In this document: positions 1 through 4,289 of the stretch, piece by piece
How positions within the stretch are numbered: the stretch's first letter is position 1
How the letters are laid out: each line of letters starts with the position of its first letter
Assembly: GCA_035642125.1 (NCBI GenBank)
Contig: DASQSZ010000382.1
Coordinates: forward strand, 1 to 7,200
Direction: 5' to 3'
Origin: CALAED01 sp937891035
Lineage (GTDB): Bacteria; Actinomycetota; Actinomycetes; Streptosporangiales; Streptosporangiaceae
Length of the DNA stretch: 7,200 nucleotides
Notes under the pieces: model-generated
What the model was told of the DNA's origin: nothing
Seen by the model: only the letters and a program-made list of their open reading frames with translations
Databases searched by the model: none
Program-made: the position numbers and the translations under genes

Positions 1-742
1 GCTCGAAACCGCCGGCGGCGGCCGCGCGGCGGCGACCGGCCAGATCGCGGATCGCGCTCCATGCCGCGGCGGCGGCGTTCTGCTCGGCCTCCTTCTTGCT
101 ACGGCCCTCGCCGGAGCCGTAGACCTTGCCGCCGACCCGGACCGTGGCGCGGAAGGTCTTCTGGTGGTCGGGCCCGCTTTCGACCACGTGGTACTCGGGG
201 ACGCCGAGCTCCTCGGCGGCGGTGAGCTCCTGCAGCGAGGTCTTCCAGTCGAGACCGGCGCCCAGGCTCGCCGATCGGTCGATCAACGGGTCGAAAAGCC
301 GGTGGACCAGGTCGGCGGCCTCGTCGAGGCCTCGGTCCACGTAGACCGCGCCGATCAGGGCCTCGACCGTGTCGGCGAGGATCGAGGACTTGTCCCGGCC
401 GCCCGTGCCCTCCTCGCCCCGTCCCAGGCGGATGAAGTCGCCGAGCCTGAGCGAGCGGCCGACTCCGGCCAGCGCCCGCATATTGACAACCGCCGCGCGC
501 AACTTCGCCAGCTGGCCTTCCGGCAGCTCCGGATGCCCGCGGTAGAGCGTGTCGGTGACGACCAGGCCGAGCACGGAGTCGCCGAGGAACTCCAGCCGCT
601 CGTTGGTGGGCAGCCCGCCGTTCTCGTAGGCGTACGAACGGTGAGTCAGAGCCCTCTCGAGCAGTGCCGCGTCGAGCTTCACGCCGAGCGAGCGCTCGAG
701 TTCTGATCGGTCTGGCCCAGCATCATCAGACTTCGCGACCAC
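1..742 (-). CDS. rnc: Ribonuclease III (3' end cut by window edge)
   Basis: Endoribonuclease that cuts double-stranded RNA, including rRNA precursors, in the cytoplasm. 247 codons are visible. The RNase III domain spans about residues 14-150, with the signature NERLEFLGDSVL at 47-58. The expected metal-binding acidic residues are all present: E48, E51, D55, E75, D124 and E127, in the E. coli-like spacing. A double-stranded-RNA-binding domain follows at about 165-235, ending in the typical GEGRSKKEAEQNAA helix (211-224), then an Ala/Arg-rich tail that leaves the window. Only the last tail residues should be missing. The start is GTG at 742, preceded by AGGAGG at 747-752 with a short 4-nt spacer. 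An ATG lying 1 nt upstream of that GTG is out of frame and reaches a stop after 22 codons. The gene follows rpmF on the same strand after an unusually long gap rich in inverted repeats. Confidence 0.96.
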   Translation of the reverse strand, partial: MVAKSDDAGPDRSELERSLGVKLDAALLERALTHRSYAYENGGLPTNERLEFLGDSVLGLVVTDTLYRGHPELPEGQLAKLRAAVVNMRALAGVGRSLRLGDFIRLGRGEEGTGGRDKSSILADTVEALIGAVYVDRGLDEAADLVHRLFDPLIDRSASLGAGLDWKTSLQELTAAEELGVPEYHVVESGPDHQKTFRATVRVGGKVYGSGEGRSKKEAEQNAAAAAWSAIRDLAGRRRAAAAGGFE

Positions 743-752
743 ATGTCCTCCT

Positions 753-776
753 CGCGGTGGGGACACCCCACCCGCG
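753..776 (-). promoter_or_regulatory. GC hairpin abutting the rnc Shine-Dalgarno site
   Basis: Positions 756-762 (GGTGGGG) pair perfectly with 766-772 (CCCCACC) around a 3-nt loop. Beyond a single bulged base at 773, 753-755 pair with 774-776. On the minus-strand mRNA the base of this stem ends directly before AGGAGG (752-747) and the GTG start. Such a stem could limit or position ribosome access to rnc, or protect the 5' end after upstream cleavage. The stem is directly visible; its function is inferred. Confidence 0.5.
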
Positions 777-860
777 CACTCATGTGCCCGTCGTGACGGT
801 GGGTAACCCGGCAATGGCGCCCCGGTACACCAGCCCCGGGCGAGGAGTCCGCGAGGACGA

Positions 861-895
861 GGTGCGCGCCGGCGAGGATCTGTCCGGCGTGCACC
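861..895 (-). other. 12-bp imperfect inverted repeat in rnc leader
   Basis: Positions 861-872 (GGTGCGCGCCGG) and 884-895 (CCGGCGTGCACC) are complementary at 11 of 12 positions, with an 11-nt loop. On the minus-strand transcript the single mismatch is A opposite C. No T-run follows, so it is not a classic intrinsic terminator. It is the second of three stems in the rpmF-rnc gap. Confidence 0.45.
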
Positions 896-926
896 ACGGC
901 CTCGGGCGCGCCCAGTCACCATCCGA

Positions 927-991
927 CGAGCCCTGTTTCGTGGTCTTCCAGACTACTGCGTGATGGACCTCACACCACGAAACAGGGTTCG
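927..991 (-). other. Long inverted repeat between rpmF and rnc
   Basis: Arms CCCTGTTTCGTGGT (931-944) and ACCACGAAACAGGG (974-987) are a perfect 14-bp inverted repeat. After one mismatch (930/988), 927-929 also pair with 989-991, giving 17 of 18 paired positions. The 29-nt loop holds a small GTGA/TCAC stem (960-963 with 970-973). The arms are less G+C-rich than the surroundings. Neither side has a T-run, so an intrinsic terminator is unlikely. In the mRNA it would be a double-stranded stem 51 nt after the rpmF stop and upstream of rnc, a plausible RNase III substrate; it could instead be a DNA cruciform or protein-binding site. Confidence 0.6.
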
Positions 992-1041
992 AGACGTACG
1001 AACAGTTCTTCGTCAGTCCGCGGGCGCCGCGGGCGGAACGC

Positions 1042-1221
1042 CTACGCCGACGGCTCGATGACCTGACGTCGTCGGTAGGTGCCACAGGTCGGGCACGCGG
1101 TGTGCGGCAACTTGGGCTCGCGGCACTGCGGGCACGTGGTGAGCACCGGCGCCTTGGCCTTCCACTTGGCACGCCGGTGCCGCGTGTTGCTGCGCGACAT
1201 TCTCCGCTTGGGAACGGCCAC
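1042..1221 (-). CDS. rpmF: 50S ribosomal protein L32 (zinc-binding form)
   Basis: Small structural protein of the large ribosomal subunit, 59 residues, the usual length. It begins MAVPKRRMSRSNTRHRRAKW, a hallmark of L32, with a strongly basic N-terminal half. A zinc ribbon is formed by CPQC (C30, C33) and CPTC (C43, C46), so this is the cysteine-containing, zinc-binding form rather than the cysteine-free paralogue found in some actinobacteria. The start is GTG at 1221, preceded by AGGAGG (1228-1233) with a 6-nt spacer. An in-frame ATG 23 codons upstream would add a Thr-rich extension overlapping the DUF177 gene and is rejected. The gene starts one base after the DUF177 stop (TGAGGTG), so the two are almost certainly co-transcribed and translationally coupled. 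Confidence 0.97.
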   Translation of the reverse strand: MAVPKRRMSRSNTRHRRAKWKAKAPVLTTCPQCREPKLPHTACPTCGTYRRRQVIEPSA

Positions 1222-1222
1222 C

Positions 1223-1846
1223 TCAGCCCTCCTGGTCGTGTCGGTCGTCGGGTACGTCGTCGTCTTGTCTGTGGTCTTGCCTGTCGTCATCGATCAAGCC
1301 ACGCAGCGCCGCCCACCGGGGGTCGACGGCGTCGTGATGGTGATCTGGCTCGGCGTCCGCCAGCCGTACCCCGCATTCGGAGCACAGGCCGGGACAATCC
1401 TCCCGGCACAGCGGCGACAACGGCAGATCGAGCACCACCGTGTCCCTGAGCACCGGCTCGAGATCCATGAGATCTCCCTCGAGCCGGCGTTCGTCGTCCT
1501 CCGCGTGCCCGCCGGAGCGGGTGTCGGGATAGACGAACAGCTCTTGGAACTCCACCTCGACCGACTCGGAGATCGGCTCCAGGCAGCGGGCGCACTCCCC
1601 CGCGAGGGGAACGCGGACCGTGCCGGAGACGAGCACGCCCTCCATCACCGCTTCGAGCCGGAGATCCAGCTCGACATCGGCGCCCTTGGGCACGCCCACC
1701 ATCTCGACGCCGAGACCCTCCGGTGCCGGCACGACCAGGCGTTCCTTCCGCATCGACCCCGGTCGGCGGCCCAGGGCCCTGGCGCTGAGCACGAGCGGGG
1801 CACGGGGATCGATGGCGGGCAGCGGATTCCTGCTTTCGTGGGGCAT
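1223..1846 (-). CDS. DUF177/YceD family protein
   Basis: A 207-residue member of the DUF177 (YceD) family, which sits immediately upstream of rpmF in most bacteria. Its role is not firmly established; YceD and plant homologues have been linked to 23S rRNA or large-subunit accumulation. Visible family features are the LGRRPGSM segment (25-32), the LDLRLEAVMEGVLVSGTV core (60-77), a first cysteine pair C85/C88, then C147, C151, C155 and C158 in CREDCPGLCSECG, and the closing DPRWAAL motif (175-181). The cysteines could bind a metal. The C-terminal tail after about 185 is Asp/Gln/His-rich (RQDHRQDD) and low-complexity, unlike the conserved core. The ATG at 1846 gives the usual actinobacterial N-terminus, although no good Shine-Dalgarno site precedes it. 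It ends one base before the rpmF start. Confidence 0.9.
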   Translation of the reverse strand: MPHESRNPLPAIDPRAPLVLSARALGRRPGSMRKERLVVPAPEGLGVEMVGVPKGADVELDLRLEAVMEGVLVSGTVRVPLAGECARCLEPISESVEVEFQELFVYPDTRSGGHAEDDERRLEGDLMDLEPVLRDTVVLDLPLSPLCREDCPGLCSECGVRLADAEPDHHHDAVDPRWAALRGLIDDDRQDHRQDDDVPDDRHDQEG

Positions 1847-1880
1847 GGTGAGTCACGGCCGTCGGCAAGACCGATTGCCA

Positions 1881-1910
1881 AGGGTACCGAACGGATTCGG
1901 ATGTCCCCAA
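1881..1910 (-). promoter_or_regulatory. Possible promoter for DUF177-rpmF(-rnc)
   Basis: On the minus strand TTGGGG (1910-1905) and TACCCT (1886-1881) are separated by 18 nt, and lie about 35 nt before the DUF177 start. The -10 fits the actinobacterial TANNNT pattern, but the -35 matches TTGACA only in its first half. It lies just after a hairpin that follows coaD, where a new transcription unit would be expected. It is a weak prediction from pattern alone. Confidence 0.25.
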
Positions 1911-1951
1911 CTCGGGCGACCGCACCGGTGCCGCCAACGACCGCGCCGCCG

Positions 1952-1970
1952 GCCGCGGACGCTTCGCGGC
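1952..1970 (-). terminator. Hairpin after coaD, possible terminator
   Basis: GCCGCG (1952-1957) and CGCGGC (1965-1970) form a 6-bp GC stem with a 7-nt loop, starting 15 nt beyond the coaD stop on the minus strand. No T-run follows, so termination would have to be of the U-tract-poor kind reported in high-G+C actinobacteria. The 139-bp coaD-DUF177 gap contains this stem and a possible promoter, nothing else that I can support. Confidence 0.3.
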
Positions 1971-1985
1971 GGGGGGCGGGACGGA

Positions 1986-2465
1986 TCAGACGTCGCGCAG
2001 ACGCTGGGCCAGCCGCTCGCGGATGGCGTCGGGCACCAGCCCTGAGACGTCGCCGCCGAACCTGGCGACCTCCTTCATCAGGCTGGAGGACAAGAAGGAG
2101 TACAGCGGGTTGGTCGACATGAACATGGTCTCGACGCCCGCCAGCCGATGGTTCATCTGCGCCATCTGCAGCTCGTAGTCGAAGTCGCTGACGGCGCGCA
2201 GGCCCTTGACGATGACCGGGATGTCGTTGGTGCGGCAGAAATCGACGAGCAGGCCATGGAAACTCTCGGCCCGGACGTTGCCGTACTCCTTGGTCACCTC
2301 GCCCAGCATCTCGAGGCGCTCGTCGACCGTGAACAGGCCCTGTTTGGATTCGTTGATCAACACCGCCACGACGACCTCGTCGTACAGCCGTGACGCCCGG
2401 CTGATGATGTCGAGGTGTCCGTTCGTGACCGGGTCGAAGGAGCCGGGACAGACAACACGACGCAC
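1986..2465 (-). CDS. coaD: Phosphopantetheine adenylyltransferase
   Basis: Fourth step of coenzyme A synthesis: joins 4'-phosphopantetheine and ATP to give dephospho-CoA and pyrophosphate in the cytoplasm. The 159 residues match the normal length for this hexameric enzyme. The nucleotidyltransferase signature GSFDPVTNGH is at 8-17, with the T-x-G-H active-site motif at 14-17. K41, the KGLR motif with R90 (87-90), and the YSFLSSSLMKEVA segment (122-134) are all family hallmarks that contact ATP and pantetheine. The start is GTG at 2465, giving MRRVVCPGSFDP, preceded by a G-rich run (GGGGGG) about 7 nt upstream. The open frame continues well beyond this start, but the extra residues are Arg/Pro-rich and overlap rsmD, so the GTG is preferred. 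It is downstream of rsmD, a pairing common across bacteria. Confidence 0.96.
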   Translation of the reverse strand: MRRVVCPGSFDPVTNGHLDIISRASRLYDEVVVAVLINESKQGLFTVDERLEMLGEVTKEYGNVRAESFHGLLVDFCRTNDIPVIVKGLRAVSDFDYELQMAQMNHRLAGVETMFMSTNPLYSFLSSSLMKEVARFGGDVSGLVPDAIRERLAQRLRDV

Positions 2466-2608
2466 GAGGTGACCCCCCGTCTCTGGGTTGGACTGGGCTT
2501 TCGCCTCGGCGCGACCGTACCAAATCGCCCGGTGGCCGGTTTCGTCAGCCCTCTCCCCCGGCTCCGGCTGCCGGCCGGTCACGGTCGCGATCCCGACCGC
2601 GATCCCTG
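2466..2608. other. rsmD-coaD intergenic region
   Basis: This 143-bp gap contains no supported gene. Next to the rsmD stop it holds CGGTCG (2582-2587) and CGACCG (2594-2599), a 6-bp stem with a 6-nt loop, and a tandem partial repeat of CGCGATCCC (2587-2595 and 2599-2607). The stem could attenuate or terminate transcription after rsmD. No clear promoter for coaD could be seen, so co-transcription with rsmD remains possible. Confidence 0.35.
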
Positions 2609-3238
2609 TCACGAACGCGGGCTGGGCCCGGGGTCGAGGTCGCGCCATGGGCTGTCGCTGTCGCGCCGCGATGCCCGGCGGGCGTACCAGAGCGTGCCCT
2701 CGCCGTAGCGGCGCTCTCGGTCGGCGACGTACCCGGGCGGCCATGCCAAGGCCGGGCCACGGGTGGCTCGTTCGACCACAACGAGGGCGCCGGTGGACAG
2801 CCACCCGCCTTCGCGCAACGCGGTAAGCATGGCGGCCACCGCCGCGTCGGCGGTGGCGTACGGCGGGTCGGCGAAGACGAGGTCGTACGGTTCGGCCGGC
2901 GGCCGGCGGAGCACGCGTTCGACCCGGTCGACGATCAGTTGGGCGCCGGGCAGGCCGAGGGCGTCGATGTTCGCCCTGATCACCCGGGCCGCGCGCGGAT
3001 GGGCCTCGACGAGCAGCGCGTGGCCGGCCCCGCGCGAGAGCGCCTCGAGCCCCACGGCCCCCGACCCGGCGAACAGATCGGCCGCCCGGAGCCCGTCGAG
3101 CGAGCCGAGCAGCGCGTGCACGGTGGCGAACAGGCCCTCTCGCGCGCGGTCGCTGGTCGGCCTGGTGTCGCGCCCGGAAGGGACGATGAGCCGGCGGCCG
3201 CCCGCGGCTCCCGCGATGACCCGAGTCACGCGGTCCAT
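2609..3238 (-). CDS. rsmD: 16S rRNA (guanine-966-N2)-methyltransferase
   Basis: Uses S-adenosylmethionine to methylate N2 of G966 of 16S rRNA in the 30S subunit. From the ATG at 3238 it is 209 residues. The N-terminus VTRVIAGAAGGRRLIVPSG (4-22) and TRPTSDRAREGLF (25-37) are RsmD signatures. The SAM-binding loop is DLFAGSGAVGLEALSRGA (54-71). The acidic residue that holds the ribose is E78 in LLVEAHP. The catalytic motif of N2-guanine methyltransferases is ADPPY (123-127). The family core ends near GTLWYARR (181-188); the remaining 21 residues are an Arg/Ser/Pro/Asp-rich tail. A GTG at 3229 giving MTRVIAG is an equally natural start; neither has a strong ribosome-binding site. The gene is cut off from recG by a plus-strand gene, so it must use a promoter in 3239-3411. 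Confidence 0.93.
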   Translation of the reverse strand: MDRVTRVIAGAAGGRRLIVPSGRDTRPTSDRAREGLFATVHALLGSLDGLRAADLFAGSGAVGLEALSRGAGHALLVEAHPRAARVIRANIDALGLPGAQLIVDRVERVLRRPPAEPYDLVFADPPYATADAAVAAMLTALREGGWLSTGALVVVERATRGPALAWPPGYVADRERRYGEGTLWYARRASRRDSDSPWRDLDPGPSPRS

Positions 3239-3411
3239 TGTTCCAGGTCGGCGGGCGGTTGCCGGGCCGCGACGAACCCGGGATGTCCGACGACCTTGTG
3301 AACTTCTGCCCAAAATCGCGGTCAAGTCTTCACCATGGCTACGTCTCGTGACAAGGTAACTGCTGGCGGTGCCATGTCTGGCGGTGCCATATGTGGATCT
3401 GGGGAGCATTG
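3239..3411. promoter_or_regulatory. Divergent promoter region of rsmD and the surface-protein gene
   Basis: These 173 bp separate two diverging start codons and must hold promoters in both directions unless transcription enters from outside. The centre (about 3290-3360) is more A+T-rich than the genes around it, as expected of a promoter region. On the minus strand TTGACC (3325-3320) could be a -35 box for rsmD, but no convincing -10 follows at the right distance. On the plus strand a Shine-Dalgarno-like GGGGAG (3401-3406) lies 5 nt before the ATG at 3412. A tandem 15-bp repeat lies just before it. Confidence 0.5.
3363..3392 (+). repeat. Tandem 15-bp direct repeat before the surface-protein start
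   Basis: CTGGCGGTGCCATGT (3363-3377) is followed immediately by CTGGCGGTGCCATAT (3378-3392), 14 of 15 identical. It ends 8 bp before the GGGGAG ribosome-binding site of the plus-strand gene. It may be an operator with two half-sites on successive helical positions, part of the 5' untranslated region, or simply a slippage duplication. Confidence 0.7.
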
Positions 3412-4167
3412 ATGCACAAGGGCAGGAGACTCGCGACGACGGCCGGGGCGACCGTCTTGACCTTCGTCGCGCTGGGCGGGGTGGCCCAGGCCGACCCCCT
3501 TGGCGACGTGACCGGGGGGCTCACGGACACCCTTGGCGGCGTGGTCGACTCGGTCACGGGCGGCACGGTGCGCCTGTCCACCTCATCTGATTCATCAAAT
3601 TCAGCTGACTCGACGTCGCGGTCCTCCTCGACGTCGACGTCGACCTCACGGACCAAGTCGACATCGACGTCCGAATCGAGCGGCGGCGAGCCGCTGCTGA
3701 GCGTCGGGGTGAACGGGCCGGTGCGCGCGAGCACCAAGGTGCGCGCCAACTCGAGCGCGAGCACCGGCACGCAGGCAGACGTGTCAGTCGACGCCGGCGT
3801 CCGGGCGCCGGGCGCGAGCGCCGACCTTCTCAGCGCGTCCGTCAACGTCGGCGTGGACACCTGCGGCTTCGCGCCGGAGGTATGCGGCATGGTGCCGCCG
3901 CCCGACAACCCGCCGGACGCCCCGCCGGCCGTGCCGCCGCCCGGCACGGGAGCGCCGCCGGCCGCGCCGCCCGGCGTCACCGGCCCGTCCGGCGCCGGGC
4001 CGAGCGCCCCCGGCGCCGCCGCGTCCATACCGAGCACGATGGAGGAGAGCCTGCCCATCACCGGCGGTCCGATCGGCACCCTGGCCCTCGCCGGCCTTGC
4101 CGCGGTGCTGACCGGTTCGGCCGCGGTGGGCGCCTCCCGGCTCCGCCCACGCCGCGACGAGGACTGA
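3412..4167 (+). CDS. LPXTG-type cell-surface protein of unknown function
   Basis: I recognise no functional domain, but the architecture is clear in 251 residues. Residues 1-27 are a Sec-type signal peptide (basic HKGRR, hydrophobic core, probable cleavage after AQA). Then come a Gly/Thr/Val-rich amphipathic stretch (30-55), a Ser/Thr-rich low-complexity segment (56-90), a more ordered-looking region (93-160) with a single cysteine pair C151/C158 that may form a disulphide, and a Pro/Gly/Ala-rich wall-spanning stalk (162-209). The end is a sortase signal: LPITG (214-218), hydrophobic segment (221-241) and charged tail RLRPRRDED. It is therefore probably cut by a sortase and linked to peptidoglycan. 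The ATG at 3412 is preferred over the one at 3391 because it has GGGGAG upstream and gives a proper signal peptide. The gene is alone on its strand inside a minus-strand housekeeping cluster; no sortase is visible. The Ser-rich segment uses unusually A+T-rich codons. Confidence 0.85.
   Translation: MHKGRRLATTAGATVLTFVALGGVAQADPLGDVTGGLTDTLGGVVDSVTGGTVRLSTSSDSSNSADSTSRSSSTSTSTSRTKSTSTSESSGGEPLLSVGVNGPVRASTKVRANSSASTGTQADVSVDAGVRAPGASADLLSASVNVGVDTCGFAPEVCGMVPPPDNPPDAPPAVPPPGTGAPPAAPPGVTGPSGAGPSAPGAAASIPSTMEESLPITGGPIGTLALAGLAAVLTGSAAVGASRLRPRRDED
3577..3681 (+). repeat. Ser/Thr low-complexity segment with A+T-rich codons
   Basis: This codes for residues 56-90 of the surface protein, almost entirely Ser and Thr with a few charged residues. 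Positions 3583-3610 have only about 36% G+C (10 of 28) and use TCA, TCT, GAT, AAT and GCT, which are rare in such genomes. The adjacent part holds (TCGACG)x3 at 3628-3645, a likely slippage tract. It would be a flexible, possibly glycosylated linker. Confidence 0.65.
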
Positions 4168-4178
4168 CGCCGCCCGAT

Positions 4179-4195
4179 CCGGCCACCGGCCGGTG
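4179..4195. terminator. Palindrome between convergent genes, possible terminator
   Basis: CCGGCC (4179-4184) and GGCCGG (4188-4193) form a 6-bp stem with a 3-nt loop. The overlapping CACCGGCCGGTG (4184-4195) is a perfect 12-bp palindrome. It starts 11 nt after the stop of the plus-strand gene. It could stop transcription from that gene and, being symmetric, also from recG on the other strand. There is no T-run on either side. Confidence 0.4.
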
Positions 4196-4223
4196 CGACG
4201 GGCCTTCGTCCGGCGGAGCATCA

Positions 4224-4255
4224 CGCAGGCACACCCGCACACCCGCACACCTGCG
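4224..4255. repeat. Three 8-bp tandem repeats framed by an inverted repeat
   Basis: The unit GCACACCC occurs at 4229-4236 and 4237-4244, with a one-base variant (GCACACCT) at 4245-4252. The tract is framed by CGCAGG (4224-4229) and CCTGCG (4250-4255), which could pair with the repeats in the loop. It lies in the 122-bp gap between the convergent surface-protein and recG stops, 32 bp past the recG end. A G-rich run (GGGGGTGGGGG, 4257-4267) follows on the plus strand. Confidence 0.55.
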
Positions 4256-4289
4256 CGGGGGTGGGGGACGAGCGCGGACGCGGGACCGG

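Larger units (their letters stand above)
743..1041 (-). promoter_or_regulatory. rpmF-rnc intergenic leader with three hairpins
   Basis: This 299-bp gap holds no convincing gene on either strand; open frames crossing it have no recognisable product. Read as the minus-strand transcript it contains three separate inverted repeats (927-991, 861-895 and 753-776), listed individually. A small CCGTC/GACGG inverted repeat also lies at 788-799. In many actinobacteria rpmF and rnc are much closer together, so the length and structure suggest an mRNA leader for rnc. It may also carry an rnc promoter, but I could not pick out clear -35 and -10 boxes. RNase III genes of E. coli and Streptomyces are known to be autoregulated by cleavage of their own leader or message; that this leader works the same way is inference. 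Confidence 0.5.

Noticed and set aside
164..706. 180-codon plus-strand open frame opposite rnc
   Set aside because: It is antisense to RNase III, which carries all catalytic residues; the opposite translation is compositionally biased and unrecognisable.
927..991. Inverted repeat as the ends of a transposable element
   Set aside because: The element would be only about 65 bp, I see no flanking target duplication, and there is no transposase. A local structural or regulatory element is simpler.
927..991. Inverted repeat as a classic intrinsic terminator for rpmF
   Set aside because: The loop is long (29 nt) and no T-run follows the stem on the transcribed strand.
780..1172. 130-codon minus-strand frame spanning the rpmF-rnc gap
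   Set aside because: It overlaps rpmF, is Arg/Ser-rich and low-complexity, and has no known relatives that I recognise.
1079..2122. 347-codon plus-strand open frame opposite rpmF, DUF177 and the coaD end
   Set aside because: It runs across three confidently identified minus-strand genes and two intergenic gaps, with no recognisable domain.
3339..4079. 246-codon minus-strand open frame opposite the surface-protein gene
   Set aside because: Its Pro/Gly/Asp-rich sequence mirrors the repeats of the plus-strand gene. Only the plus-strand reading has a ribosome-binding site, signal peptide and sorting signal.
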